From positions 84,140,853-84,204,852 of the forward strand of contig CM030367.1 of the NCBI GenBank assembly GCA_017893485.1: a DNA stretch of 64,000 nucleotides. Reading direction: 5' to 3'. The position numbers were made by a program, and so were the translations under genes. The DNA comes from Hemerocallis citrina. Lineage: Eukaryota > Streptophyta > Magnoliopsida > Asparagales > Asphodelaceae. Shown piece by piece: positions 43,927-57,124 of the stretch (the stretch's first letter is position 1; each line of letters begins with the position of its first letter). The notes beneath the pieces are model-generated. The model did no database searches. It was not told the DNA's origin and saw only the letters and a list, made by a program, of their open reading frames with translations.

Positions 43927-45309
43927 TGTACTGTAATATTCCGGACGGATATTATATTTTGGTAATTATTATTTTCAAATTAAAATATCTTAATTGGGAA
44001 TTCCTTGGCTTTACTCATAAAATGTTACCTGAACACATATACTAGTAAGTATATATATGTATTGTATCAGTTTTGTGCACTAGTACAAAATCTTGAAAAA
44101 TGCATTTTTGAGAATTTTTTTTGGAAAATACCGGGCAGATATTAAAAAATTATTATTTTATTTTTATTTCCAGAATTGAAATATTTTTGGTGGATATCAC
44201 CCGGTTTTGTTAATAAGCATTATATATGTACTTATACTAGTCGGTATACGACTATTTTGTATCAAATTAATACTGGAATCTTCCGAGCCAGTAATAAAAT
44301 TATTTTATTTTTATTTCTCAGAATAAAATTATTTTTGTACTAATTTGTTCGTTTTCACGACCGAAAATTATCTGTATAATCAGATATACGTACGAAATCG
44401 AACTGTGTCGATTTCGGGCGTTCGAACAAATCGTGTAGTATGTAATTTGACAAATTATATTTTATATTTTGATCCATCATGATGAGATGAAGGGCTAGGA
44501 TGGATTAGGGGGGTAATTGCAATATATATTTGCAAATTGATCTCCGATTGTTCTGAGCCACATAAAGAATTACACATGGACTCTTCTCACCCACAAAACC
44601 CTTCACCTCATTCTATAAAAATCCCCCTTCTCTACCCCCATTTCTGGCCTCAACATTTTAAGGTTAGAACCCTTCTCTGTGTGTGTTCTTCTTCAATCTC
44701 ATCTCATCTCTTTCTCTCTTATACTTTTCCAAGTGTTGTCTAGTTTTAGTTTAGAAAAGATTGAGAAAGAAAAAGAAAGAGAGATTGAATCAAAAGAAAA
44801 AGAAAAGATTAAAGTTTTCATGGGTTTCTTTTCTCCATGGAGGTGTTCTTGGTGTTCTTGAGAAGAGGCAAGAACAAGGAGTAAGGAGGTGAAAGCAAGT
44901 CCTTCCTACATGAAATCAAGGTGGGCGTTCTCAACTCATGTTTGTTTTATTTGTTTATTTGGTTGTTATATGTTATTTGGACTAGATTCATATGCATAAT
45001 CACTTTATGGACTAGAATAATGAGGCATACAAAGTTTGGAGTTGTAGAACACAAATTAGAACCATAAAAATCAAGTTTTAGTTGTTGTAGGGTTAATTTT
45101 ATTTGACTAGGTAAACGATGGAATTTTGACCCAAAATATATGTGGGATGTTTTCTTATGTGTTGTTACCATGCTAGAATTTTTGGGGATTTTTCAGAGTA
45201 ATTTTGATGGGTGAAACGAGCTGTTTTCCCAAAATAGCGCAAGTTTCGCCAAAAAAAGTGAACTCACTGTTTGGGGTTAGTGTCGCAGTAGCTTCGAGGG
45301 GGTAGAACT

Positions 45310-46390
45310 GGGGTTTCCTTGCGAAATTTGAGGTTCGGACCAGCTAGAGATTTGTACTAGACGTCCTCCCCTTTCCGAATTGACCTCTCGGATTAAATTC
45401 CGATAAGCGGAGTAGGAGCTATGCCATTTGCAAGGAACAACGACTAGCTATCATGACTGGGTCTCGCTGTTTTGCTTCTTTGATGTTTTAGAGTGTCTTA
45501 CTGGTTGAATCTGAGATTCGAACGAACTAGAGATTTGTAGTAAACATCTTCCCCTTTTCGAATTGGCCTCTTGGGCTAAATTTCGATAAGCGGAATAGGA
45601 GTTATGGTCTTTGCAAAATACAGCAAATAGCTGTCTGACTGAATGTTTACTGTTTTTCTTCTTTGATGTTTTAGAGTGTTTTACTGGTTGAACCTGAGGT
45701 TTGGACCAACTAGGGATTTGTAGTAGACATTCTCCCCTTTCCGAATTGGCCTTTCGGGTTAAATTCCGATAAGCAGAGTAGAAGTTATAGGCTTTCAAAG
45801 TTTCAGTTTTTCTTGGGTCAAGTTGGCTGTTTTTGTTACCGGTTGTGTGTGTTCGATGAGTAGAAACTTGGATTTCCTTACGGAATCTGAGCAACTGGTC
45901 AATTGAAAAGTTTTAGTAGATGTTCCCACATTTTCAAATTGTCCAGTTTTGTTAGATTCCGATAAGTGGAGCAAAAGTTACAAGCTACGGAAGTTTCGAC
46001 TTTTTGTTGGAAATCGGTAGTTTGGTAACTGTTTGCGTATGTTCGACGGGTAGAAACTTGGATTTCCTTGCGGAATCTGAGCAACTGGTCAACTGGAAAG
46101 TTTTAGTAGATGTTCCCACCTTTTCAAATTTTCCAGTTTCGTTAGATTCCGACGAGTGGAGCAAAAGTTACCAGCTTGCAAAGTTTTAACTTTTGTTGAA
46201 AATCTACAGTTGGGTTAAACTATTTGCGTGTGTTCGATGGACCGAATTTTGGATTCCTTACAGAATTTGAAATAGTGTTCCATTAGAGAGTTGTGGCAGA
46301 TGTTCTTACCCTTCTAAAAAGTATATTTCTATTGAATTCTGACAAGCGCAGCATTGGTCGCTTCTAGGTTGTCAGAAGGTTATTATGTCG
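45310..46390 (+). repeat. ~187-bp tandem repeat inside the 5' LTR
   Basis: Six diverged units recognisable by CCCCTTTCCGAATTG-like cores (45369, 45551, 45735, 45926, 46117 and 46305) followed by TTCCGATAAG(C/T)GGAG. The 3' LTR has the same six (cores from 53540 to 54465). Minus-strand frames here are shadows of the repeat. Confidence 0.85.
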
Positions 46391-46740
46391 CTTTTCGTGC
46401 TTTTCCTTGGTAGTATGTTTGTATTAGATTGTTTGTAGATTCTTCTGTTGCTTCTAAGATCAAGAGTTGCTAGTAAGGACGTTCGGTTGCTTCCAAGTTG
46501 ATTATCTGTATGGTTGTTTTCATATGTAGGTTGTCGTCTCATACGTGGCTTGACTGACCCGTATGTAGCTGTTTGTCTCATACGTAGCTTATTTGGTACG
46601 TATGTATGTTATTGTCTCGTACGAAGCTCATTGGGCTCGTATGTAGGTATTGTCTTGAATAGGTAAGCTGTGAGTGGATCCGAGGAGATCCTGGTATGAC
46701 TTGTATAATTGTATCGACAAATTGTTACACTCTCTAGAAA

Positions 46741-47300
46741 AGGAACACGTACGGTGCTTTTTCATGACAAGTTGGAAGCACATTGCATGTCTCGCTTGTT
46801 TAGTTAGAAGAGGGACACGTATGGTACTTTTTCATGTCAAGTTGGAATCACAGTGCATGTCTTGCTTGTTTAGTTAGAAGTGGGACACGTACGGTGCTTT
46901 TTCATGTCAAGTTGGAAGCATAGTGCAAGTCTCGCTTGTTTAGTTAGAAGAGGGACACGTACGGTATTTTTTCATGTCAAGTTGGAAGCACAGTGCATGT
47001 CTCGATTGTTTGGTTAGAAGAGGGACACGTACGGTGCTTTTTCATGTCAAGTTGGAAGCACAGTGCATGTCTCGCTTGTTTAGTTAGAAAAGGAACACGT
47101 ACGGTGCTTTTTCATGTCAAGTTGGAAGCACAGTGCATGTCTCGCTTGTTTTGTTAGAAGAGGGACACGTATGGTGCCTTTTCATGTCAAGTTGGAAGCA
47201 CAGTGCATGCCTCGCTTGTTTGGTTAGATGAGGGACACGTACGGTACTTTTTCATGTCAAGTTGGAAGTACAGTAGCATGTCTCACTTGTTTGGTTAGGG
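46741..47300 (+). repeat. 70-bp minisatellite in the 5' LTR, eight units
   Basis: Units begin AGG(G/A)ACACGTACGGTGC at 46741, 46811, 46881, 46951, 47021, 47091, 47161 and 47231, exactly 70 bp apart, each with TTTTTCATGTCAAGTTGG. The 3' LTR has eleven units (54892-55661). Confidence 0.95.
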
Positions 47301-48414
47301 TTAGTGACATCGTTAGGGTAGTAACAGTTACTGAACCATTTTTATATATAAATTGCCAATGGGTGAGAGTTGGTGTTAGGGGTGATACCCTATAATCCAA
47401 CCTCTCCTACAGGCTGACACTAGGTGATGTTATCAGGATGTATTCCCCTGTCAAAGGGATACAGGCGGTGTTTTTTCATGACAGGTTGGGAGTAAGGGTT
47501 CCGTATCTTGATTATTAAATTCTGAATGTGCCATGATAAGAACGAGAGGGTTTCCTCGGGAAATAGACTCAACGATCCCGGTAGGTTCTATGCCTTCTCA
47601 TGACCAGTTGATGGCACAGAAGAAGGTTGACAAGTATCTTGTAGTTCATGTTGGCTTTTGAGTGAGGTCTGGTACGCAGGGCAATAGTCGCCAGTCATGT
47701 AATATTATGTCAGGAATAGGATGGGTACAAAGTAGAATTTATGGCGTGGGTTCGAATCCCTATATATTAAGAAACGACTTGAGATGGGGCGTATATAGTA
47801 TGGGCTGCATACTATTCCGGAGACTTGGTTGCATTAGAATAAGAGTATCCTTGCATTAGTAATCTTGCATTAGAGTCTAAGTCATAACATACACTGACAC
47901 ATCAAATATATATACACGTTTCTCTTTTCATCAATCTGTTTGCTATAGTTGAGATTCGCTGCTAGTTATCAGCCTTAAAGCGTCAGTGAATACTGACATC
48001 CGCACTTGTATAGGTACTGGATTGCAGAAGTACAGGTACAGGATTCAGGAGGACTCAAGGCGAGAGAAGCAAGAGTCGTTTTCATTTCTGCTGCATTATA
48101 TGTTGTTTTACTATTGTTCCATTGTAACAATTTTGTAATCGATTTATATTGTTGGAAAGCATCCAAGTGAAATACCAAGTGTTGTTCTTTATTCATTGTA
48201 CTCTGATGTAATATGTTAAAAGTTGTAACACTTGGGATTGTAAAGATATTATTGTAACACCATTGTAATGTATTTGTAACATTCGGATTCGTAATACATT
48301 TGTGTTGAATAAAAAGTTTTAAATTTTCCTGTTTTTCTGTGTATTGTGTCTAATGGAAGAAAAAATTCTGGCTTATGTCACGGTTTTCCAGTTACCGGAA
48401 ATCGGGGCGTTACA

Positions 48415-49453
48415 GTGTGGTGTCAGAGCCGACTTCAATTTACAGTCCAACACAGTAGGAAAATTAAACTTGGATGCCTTCAGGAGTCGGGTTTTAGCTA
48501 GTTGTAGACAATTATAATTCATATTGTTGTTTCTTACAACTTATGTTTTATAATTTTTCTATATCTGGACTAATTCCAGTATATGTGAAACCATCCTTAA
48601 AACACATGAATGGTGTTCGAGGATATCCTAACCGAGGATGTGTTGATAGAAGAGAGTTGAGATGTGTGCGGAAGGTGAGTCTTGATTTGGTTTGTTTAAA
48701 TACACTATCTGGAGTGTCAGCTTCGGGCAAATTACAAGAGAGAATCCTGGAAGTCTGAAGTGATGTTCGTATGCCATGTCCAATTCTAAGGAGGGTGTGG
48801 CTACCGAACTACAAAACATCGAGATAGATGAAGAACTAGCCTTAGCCAAAGATCTTGAAGGAAGTAAGAAGCTAGATGATGAGATCAGGTAAGCCGGTAT
48901 TGGAGTGGTTACTCAACATTAGAGCTCAGTTTTGGCACGATGAGAGCCGCAACTGAGTCTAAGTGCGCAAGTCAGAAGTCTTAGGCAGAAGATGCAGGGA
49001 TTGAAGCACTGAAGCGGCAAGTTGATGAAGGAAAATGTCTGAATATCGTATGGACTTCATCACAGGAATACCCAGAAGTTCAAAAATGTACGACTCAAAT
49101 TGGGTTATTTGGGACCCGATTGACGAAAGTCTGCACATTTTTTCGATAAAGATGACTTAGTCGTTAGAGAAATTAGCGGAAGTCCACATTGAAGGCGTAG
49201 GGAAGCAGCATGGAGTGCCAACGTCAGTAGTTCTGACCAAGATTCGAGAGTTATGTCTCGACTTTGGTAGATTCTTCAGGAAACTTTGGGAACAAGGTCG
49301 GGTTCTTTGGAGAACCAGTTCGTGGATGAGTCACTTGGGAGCTGGAAAGCAGTATAAGCTTTTTTTTCTCCGAGTTATTTAGTGTATGGATGTTTGTCTG
49401 TTTTCCTGACTTAACGTAGTTCTGAGGACAAAACTATTCTAAGGAGGGGGTAT
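48415..49453 (+). pseudogene. internal region of the giant-LTR element with RT and integrase scraps
   Basis: The primer site TGGTGTCAGAGCC is at 48418-48430. At 48747-48830 a frame reads WKSEVMFVCH then EGVATE, matching the Tekay RT end ([19 protein letters not shown] in the young element). At 49050-49330 broken frames give MDFITGIPRSSKMYDSNWVI, then VHIEGVGKQHGVPTSVVLTK, a Tekay integrase core. It ends with the polypurine tract AAGGAGGGGG. Protease, most of RT and RNase H are gone. A start-to-stop frame at 48543-48758 has no match. Confidence 0.75.
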
Positions 49454-50082
49454 TGTAATATCCCGGACGGATATTATATTTTGCTAATTATTATTTTTAA
49501 ATTAAAATATTTTAATTGGGAATTCCTTGGCTTTACTCATAAAATGTTATCTGGACACATATACTAGTAAGTATATACATGTATTGTATCAGTTTTGTGC
49601 ATTAGTACAAAATCTTGAAAAACGCATTTTGAGAAAAATGTTTGGAAAATACCGGGCAGATATTAAAAAATTATTATTTTATTTTTATTTCTAGAATTGA
49701 AATATTTTTGGTAGATATTACCCGGTTTTGTTAATAAGCATTATATATGTACTTATACTAGTCGGTATACGACTGTTTTGTATCAAATTGATACTGGAAT
49801 CTTCCGAGCCAGTAATAAAATTATTTTATTTTTATTTCTCGGAATAAAATGTTTTTGTACTGATTTGTTCGTTTTCACGAACAAAAATTATCTGTATAAT
49901 CAGATATACGTACGAAATCGAACTGTGTCGATTTCAGGCGTTCAAACAAATCGTGTAGTATGTGATTTGACAAATTATATTTTATATTTTGATCCATCAT
50001 GATAAGATGAAGGGCTAGGATGGATTAGGGGGGTAATTGCAATATATATTTGCAAATTGATCTCCGATTGTTTTGGAATGAA

Positions 50083-50118
50083 TCAAGAAAGGACATATCA
50101 TACCATGTCCTTTCTTGA
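50083..50118. repeat. perfect 14-bp inverted repeat upstream of the LTR TATA box
   Basis: Arms TCAAGAAAGGACAT and ATGTCCTTTCTTGA with an 8-base loop. The matching place in the 5' LTR (near 44546) lacks it, so it was lost there or gained here. Confidence 0.9.
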
Positions 50119-50354
50119 AAGAATAGCGGGAACGTTTAAAATGGCCGGGTCTGGCCCATTGCTCGAAAGACGTTTTTACAGGATCCACAAGGACTCTTCT
50201 CACCCACACAACCCTTCACCTCATTCTATAAAAATCCCCGTTCTCTACCCCCATTTCCGGCCTCAACATTTTAGGGTTAGAACCCTTCTATTTGTGTGTG
50301 TTCTTCTTCAATCTCATCTCATCTATTTGTCTCTTATGCTTCTCCAAGTGTTGT

Positions 50355-52902
50355 TGTCACACCCCGCTTCCCAAAAAGAATACGGAATACGAATATGAGA
50401 CAAAAGCCTAGCGAATAATTTTCATCATCCATAAGCTGTTCAAGAATCTTTACAACATTCACAAAAATCATCAGAGTCGGAAGCAAAAGTATCAACCAAC
50501 ATGCACATAAGAACCAAAAATACCAACAAGAATACTTGAACCCAAATATATAAATCTCAAATAGTCATGATCTGAATAAGACCAAATCCTGGGTCACATT
50601 GCCCAAATACAAGAATAAATCTAAGTACAAGAATACAATTTTGTTCAAGCAAGCTACAAAAAATAATAATAATAAAATGCAGCACTAATACTTCATGTCA
50701 CCAGTACCGTCTGGAACCTATTCTCCAAAATCTGCAATTCAACAATTGCAGGGAGAGGAAAAGAGAAAATAAGTATCCGTCAATAACAAATTACAGGCCG
50801 CTTGTAATGCAGGATACACGTACATGGGAAAAACTAACTAATAGCATGGAATATACATAATCACAAAATAGAATACTAGCATGGCAAGATGAAAAAGTAC
50901 AAGTGGCATGTGTCAAGTGTCAAATAAACAAGTACCAAGTAACAAGCATCAGGTGTCAAGTATCTTGTAATCATGTATCAAGTGTCATGTCTCAAGTCTC
51001 ATGTATCACGTAGTCAAGTACCAAGCAAGCATGTATCATGTTCAGGTGTCATGTATCAATTCTTGTAGTTATTACTATCTAGGTAGCACTTCATGCGCCC
51101 CATATTATAACACATGGTTGCTACAACAAACAGTTTCGCTTTAAATTTCATAGTGGACCATAGAAGGCAGTGTACTCAGGGACAAGTAATCCAAATCATA
51201 TACCAAATTCCAAATTAACCAAATCATATACTAAATTCCAAATAATCCAAATCATATACTAAATTCTAAATAATCCAAATCATATACCAAATTCCAAATA
51301 ATCCAAATCATATACCAAATTCCAAATATGGGAAACATGAGCCCCCTTCCGATTACACGTTTCTGAATTATCCACTATTAGATCTTTCCCTTAACCCCGG
51401 CTTGGTTATTTTATTATTAGGGTCAAACAAGCATGTATGTGTCACGAAACAGGGCAAGTATATCATGGTATAGTCAAGTAACAAGTTCAAGTTGCAAGAT
51501 AAACATTCAAGTGCAAGATATCTCATAAAAGAATAAAATAGCCAAATCTCAAGTTCGGGACAGCAAGACCACACTGCAGTAAAACAGTGATTCTCAGTGT
51601 TACAAATATGCAAATCTGAATCCATCAAAACTTCTAGAGAAAAGACTCCCAACCGAATAACAACAACTCAACATATATCATATAAAACATGTTTAAAACA
51701 CACCCAAATATAAAATCGAGTCTGCCAAGTGTCCAAACATCATGAATTAGGGTATCTAGCATGTCCACACCAAGTATATCACATGGGTCTCAACAAAATT
51801 ACGAATTCTCACAAAAGTCCCACATACATGATCAAATCAAGAACGGGTAAAACCTAAGTTATTTCATGTCAAATTTTATGTCGTGAGTCATCTATGGTCA
51901 TTTAGTACTATAGAAACAAAACCCATCAAGAATAACACAAATAAGAGTCGTCTCTAGACCCAACTACACTATAGGTAGTATTTTTGACTTGTATCATACA
52001 AAGGAATTTGAGTACAAGTTACTTGCCTTAACCGAAGACGAAGAACGATGAAAATCAAGAATAACGGGAACGGATTCCCGACAATGAGCAAAAATCACGA
52101 ACAGAAATCCATGAACGAATGAATCCAAGAAAACTTGAGCAAAAATCTCCACACGAACAATTCCACCACAAGAGAGATGATCCAAAGAGAGGGATGGTGG
52201 CTATGGTGGCTTACGGCCTGGGGGAAAGAGGCGGGGAGAGAGAACGAGAGAGTGCAAGGTGTATGGTGTTCGGGTGGTGGTGAAGTGGGGTCGGGATTTG
52301 AGTAGTCGACGGAGGGGGGGGGGTGTCGGCCTGGGCGCAAGGGGGTGTCGGGTGTGCTGGCGTCGGGTTGCGACGCGCCAAGGATAGGAGGGCCGGGGGT
52401 TTAGGAGATGTGGAGAATTAGGGTTAGGGTTTTAGGGTGAGGGTTTATATAGGGGAATTGATTAGGGTTTAGTAGTAGTGGGTATGGTTAATGGGTTTAA
52501 AAATGGATCCAATAGGAGTAGTAATAGGATTTAGACTAATAAGTTTTAATTAGGATCAAGTGTATAGGATGTCAAATAGGAGTTGGGTTTAATTGGCTTG
52601 GTAATCAATTTGTGATCAAAACAATAGGATAGGAATTAGGATGAGCCACCAAAACCACCCTGAGCACCAAAAGACAACAATAAAGAGAACAAAACACAAT
52701 TGGAGAGCGTAAGTACGACAATAATCAAGAACCAATCAAGAAACAGAAATAAGGTCACAGAAGATCAAGATTGAGCCACAAAATGAATATATATATTGAA
52801 AATACCCCAATATATGGATCCAGAGAAATACATGAAGGAACAAAATACTCAAGAGAAAGGAAAATACATCAAAATTACGAAAAACCAGAAATAGGGGCTA
52901 CA
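50355..52902 (-). mobile_element. solo LTR, minus orientation, nested in the 3' LTR of the giant-LTR element
   Basis: 2548 bp with exact 5-bp duplication GTTGT (50350-50354 and 52903-52907). The uninterrupted site is seen in the sister LTR near 44733. On the plus strand it starts TGTCACACCCCGC and ends GGGCTACA. A TATA-like CTATATAAACC on the minus strand near 52445 and a following pyrimidine-rich leader set its direction. It resembles the LTR at 1-2372. No internal region, so it is a product of LTR-LTR recombination. It includes a 28-bp tandem repeat (51191-51330) and degenerate CAAGTGTCATGTATC repeats (50900-51060). Confidence 0.93.
51191..51330 (+). repeat. 28-bp tandem repeat, five units, in the solo LTR
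   Basis: Units CCAAATCATATAC(C/T)AAATTC plus eight A/T-rich bases, exact 28-bp spacing. Confidence 0.95.
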
Positions 52903-53449
52903 GTTGTCTAGTTTTAGTTTAGAAAAGATTAAGAAAGAAAAAGAAAGAGAGATTGAATCAAAAGAAAAAGAAAAGGTTAGAGTTTTCATGGGTTTCTTTT
53001 CTCCATGGAGGTGTTCTTGGTGTTCTTGAGAAGAGGCAAGAACAATGAGCAAGGAGGTAAAAGCAAGTCCTTCCTACACGAAATCAAAGTGGGGGTTCTC
53101 AACTCATTTTTGTTTTGTTTGTTTATTTGGTTGTTATAAATTACTTGGACTAGATTCATATGCATAATCACTTTATGGACTAGAATAATGAGGCATACAA
53201 AGTTTGGAGTTGTAGAACACAAATTAGAACCATAAAAATCATGTTTTGGTTGTTGTAGAGTTGATTTTATTTGACTATGTAAATGATGGAATTTTGACCC
53301 GAAATTTATGTGGGATGTTTTCTTATGTGTTGATACCATGGTGGAAATTTTTTTGGGGGATTTTTCGGAGTAATTTTGATGGGCGAAACGAGCCGTTTCC
53401 CCAAAACAGCGCCAGTTTTGCCAAAACCAGTGAACTCATTGTTTGGGGT

Positions 53450-54540
53450 TAGTGTCGCAGTAGGTTCGAGCGGGTAGAACTGGAGTTTCCTTGCAGAATT
53501 TGAGGTTCGGACCAGCTAGAGAGTTGTAGTAGACGTCCCCCCCTTTCCGAATTGACCTCTCGGGTTAAATTCCGATAAGCGGAGTAGGAGCTATGCCGTT
53601 TGCAAGGAACAACAACTAGTTGTCTTGACTGGGTCTCGCTGTTTTGCTTCTTTGATATTTTAGAGTGTCTTACTGGTTGAATCTGAGGTTCCGACCAACT
53701 AGAGAGTAGTAGTAAACATCTTCCCCTTTCCGAATTGGCCTCTCGGGCTAAATTCTGATAAGCGGAATAGGAGTTATGGTTTTTGCAAAATACAGCAAAT
53801 AGCTATCTGACTGAATGCTTACTGTTTTGCTTCTTTGATGTTTTAGAGTGTTTTGCTGGCTGAATCTGAGGTTTGAACCAACTATGGAGTTGTAGTAGAC
53901 GTTCTCCCCTTTCCGAATTGGCCTCTCAGGTTAAATTCCGATAAGCGGAGTAGAAGTTATAGGCTTTCAAAGTTTCAGTTTCCCTTTGATTAAATTGGTT
54001 GTTTTTGTTACCGGTTGTGTGTGTTCGATGAGTAGAAACTTAGATTTCCTTCCGGAATCTGAGCAACTGGCCAACTGGTAAATTTTAGTAGATGTTCCCA
54101 CATTTTCAAATTGTCCAGTTTTGTTAGATTCCGATAAGTGGAGCAAAAGTTACAAGCTACGGAAGTTCCGAATTTTTGTTGAAAATCGGTAGTTTGGTAA
54201 CTGTTTGCGTATGTTCGATGGGTAGAAACTTGGATTTCCTTGCGGAATCTGAGCAACTGGTCAACTGGGAAGTTTTAGTAAATGTTCCCACCTTTTTAAA
54301 TGGTCCAAATTCGTTAGAAACTTGGAGTTCAAAGTTTCAACTTTTGTTGAAAATATGCAATTGGGTTAAACTGTTTGCGTGTGTTCGATGGACCGAATTT
54401 TAGATTCCTTATAGAATCTGAAATAGTGTTCTACTAGAGAGTTGTGGTAGATGTTCTTACCCTTTAAAGAAGTATATTTCTGTTGAATTCCAACAAGCAC
54501 AGCACTAGTTGCTTCTAGGTTGTCAGAAGGTTATTATGTC
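53450..54540 (+). repeat. ~187-bp tandem repeat in the 3' LTR
   Basis: Six units parallel to those at 45310-46390. The fifth unit has a deletion near 54310, after GTTAGA. Confidence 0.8.
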
Positions 54541-54891
54541 GTTTTTCGCGCTTTTCCTCGGTAGTATGTTTGTATTAGATTGTTTGTAGATTCTTCTGTT
54601 GCTTCTAAGATCAAGAGTTGCTAGTAAGCACGTTCGGTTGCTTCCAGGTTGATTACCTGTATGGTTGTTTTCATATGTAGGTTGTCGTCTCATACGTGGC
54701 TCGACTGCCCCATATGTAGCTATTTGTCTCATACATAGTTTATTTGGCACGTATGTATATTATTGTCTTGTACGAAGCTCATTGGGCTCGTATGTAGGTA
54801 TTGTCTTGAATAGGTAGGCTGTGAGTGGATCCGAGGAGATCCTGGTAAGACTTGTATAATTGTATCGACAAATTGTTACACTCTCTAGAAG

Positions 54892-55661
54892 AGGGACACG
54901 TACGGTACTTTTTCATGACAAGTTGGAAGTACAGTGCATGTCTCGCTTGTTTAGTTAGAAGAGGGACACGTATGGTACTTTTTCATGTCAAGTTGGAAGC
55001 ACAGTGCATGTCTCGCTTATTTAGTTAGAAGAGGGGCACGTACGGTGCTTTTTCATGTCAAGTTAGAAGTACGGTGCATGTCTCGCTTGTTTGGTTAGAA
55101 GAGGGACACGTGCGGTGCTTTTTCATGTCAAGTAGGAAGTACGGTGCATGTCTCGCTTATTTGGTTAGAAGAGGGACACGTGCAGTGCTTTTTCATGTCA
55201 AGTTGGAAGCACATTGCATGTCTCGCTTGTTTAGTTAGAAGAGGGACACGTACGGTGCTTTTTCATGTCAAGTTGGAAGCACAGTGCATGTCTCGCTTGT
55301 TTAGTTAGAAGAGGGACACGTACGGTGCTTTTTTATGTCAAGTTGGAAGCACAGTGCATGTCTCGCTTGTTTAGTTAGAAGAAGGACACGTACGGTGCTT
55401 TTTCATGTCAAGTTGGAAGCACAGTGTATGTCTCGTTTGTTTAGTTAGAAGAAGGACACGTATGGTGCTTTTTCATGTCAAGTTGGAAGCACAGTGCTTG
55501 TCTCGCTTGTTTAGTTAGAAGAGGGATATGTACGGTAGCTTTTCATGTCAAGTTGGAAGCACAGTGCATGTCTCGCTTATTTGGTTAGATTAGGGACACG
55601 TACAGTACTTTTTCATGTCAAGTTGGAAGTACAGTAGCATGTCTCGCTTGTTTGGTTAGAG
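54892..55661 (+). repeat. 70-bp minisatellite in the 3' LTR, eleven units
   Basis: Units at 54892 and then every 70 bp to 55592. Three more copies than in the 5' LTR, so the array changed length after insertion. Confidence 0.95.
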
Positions 55662-56774
55662 TTAGTGACATCGTTAGGGTAGTAACAGTTACTGAACCAT
55701 TTTTATATATAAATTGCCAATGGGTGAGAGTTGGTGTTAGGGGTGATACCCTATAATCCAACATCTCCTACAGGCTGACACTAGGTGATGTTATCGGGAT
55801 GTATTCCCCTGTCAAAAGGATACAGGACAGTGCTTTTTCATGACAAGTTGGGAGCACGGGTTCCGTATCTTGATTGTTAATTCCTGAATGTGCCATGATA
55901 AGAACGAGAGGGTTTCCTAGGGAAATAGACCCTACGATCCCGGCAGGTTCTATGCCTTCTCATGACCAGTTGAGGGCACGGAAGAAGGTTGACAAGTATC
56001 TTGTAGTTTGTGTTTGCTTTTGAGTGAGGTCCGGGTACGCTGGGCAATAATTTCCGTCTTGTAGTATTATGTCAGGAACAGGATGGGTACAAAGTAGAAT
56101 TCATGGCGTTGGTTCGAATCCTTATATATTAAGAAACAGCTTGAGATGGGGCGTATGTAGTATAAGCTGCATACTGTTCCGGAGACTTGCTTGCATTAGA
56201 ATAAAAGCATCCTTGCATTAGTAATCTTGCATTAGAGTCTAAGTCATAACATACACTGACACATCAAATATATATACACATTTCTCTTTTCATCAATCTG
56301 TTTGCTATAGTTGAGATTCGCTGCTAGTTATCAGCCTTAAAGCGTCAGTGAATATTGACGTCCCCACTTCTATAAGTACTGGATTGCAGAAGTGCAGGTA
56401 CAGGATTCAGGAGGACTCAAGGCAAGAGAAGAAAGAGTCATTTTCATTTCCACTGCATTATATGTTGTTTTACTATTATTCCATTGTAACAATTTTGTAA
56501 TCGATTTATATTGTTGGAAAGCATCCAAGTGAAATACCAAGTGTTCTTTATTCATTGTACTCTGATGTAATATGTTGAAAGTTGTAACACTTGGGATTGT
56601 AAAGGTATTATTATAATACCGTTGTAATGTATTGCAATTTTGTAACATTCGGATTCATAATACATTTTTGTTGAATAAAAGTTTTAAATTTTCCTGTTTA
56701 TCTGTGTATTGTGGCTAATTGAAGAAAAAATTCTGGCTTATGTCACGATTTCCCAGTTGCCGAAAATCGGGGCG

Positions 56775-56930
56775 TTACATATACTGGGCATGACTCAAGG
56801 TGTACCATCTCAAGACCTCTAAAGAACGGGTGAAGAGGGAGGTGGAGCCCCGCATGAAAAGCATTAAACGGGAAGAAGCACAACTCCGGAGAGATCGGCG
56901 AACAAGCTCTAACTTCATAGCCTGGTAGCA
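56775..56930 (-). pseudogene. N-terminal piece of the antisense ORF of Tat element C
   Basis: The minus strand reads SPELCFFPFNAFHAGLHLPL, then HPFFRGLEMV, matching the element B segment FPLDAFVSGIRLPVGPFIKE. It joins the main part (43926 downwards) across the insertion. The start codon is uncertain; candidates lie near 56918-56926. Confidence 0.55.
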
Positions 56931-57124
56931 GTAGATCGAACTATCTCGGAATCTAGTAGCCGGAATCTAGTAGCACTTCCGTATACTGCCCAAATCCTCC
57001 TCAGTGAGAATAGAAAAAGAAACCGACTGCTAGAGCTCCTTAAAAACAAATTCTCGACCGGAAGAAGAAGAAACTTTTTTGAGAGTGGATGAGAGAATGA
57101 GGAGGGGAACTGAGGACTCAAGGG

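Larger units (their letters stand above)
43932..48414 (+). repeat. 5' LTR of the giant-LTR element
   Basis: TATA box TATAAAAAT at 44614-44622. It holds two internal tandem arrays (45310-46390 and 46741-47300), a ~36-bp degenerate repeat with TACGTA/GTATGTAG motifs (46520-46655) and a perfect polymerase III B box (47749-47759). No coding. Confidence 0.9.
43932..56769 (+). mobile_element. internally deleted Tekay-like element with giant LTRs
   Basis: Flanks TGTAC (43927-43931) and TATAC (56770-56774) form a 5-bp duplication with one transition. 5' LTR 43932-48414 (4483 bp), internal part only 1039 bp (48415-49453), 3' LTR 49454-56769 (4763 bp after removing the nested solo LTR). The LTRs start TGTAATAT(T/C)CCGG and end GGGGCGTTACA. 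The interior keeps primer site, scraps of RT and integrase, and the GAACTATTCTAAGGAGG-like 3' motif, so it is a deletion derivative rather than a de novo element. LTR identity by eye is roughly 94%. Inserted in the antisense ORF of element C. Confidence 0.9.
49454..56769 (+). repeat. 3' LTR of the giant-LTR element, interrupted by a solo LTR
   Basis: TATA box at 50227-50235. The nested solo LTR occupies 50355-52902. Compared with the 5' LTR it has three more 70-bp units and about 100 extra bases at 50077-50190, including a 14-bp perfect hairpin. Confidence 0.9.

Noticed and set aside
45451..46084. Minus-strand frames with repeated HRTH...NSYSAYRNL peptides
   Set aside because: Artefacts of the ~187-bp tandem repeat in the LTR.
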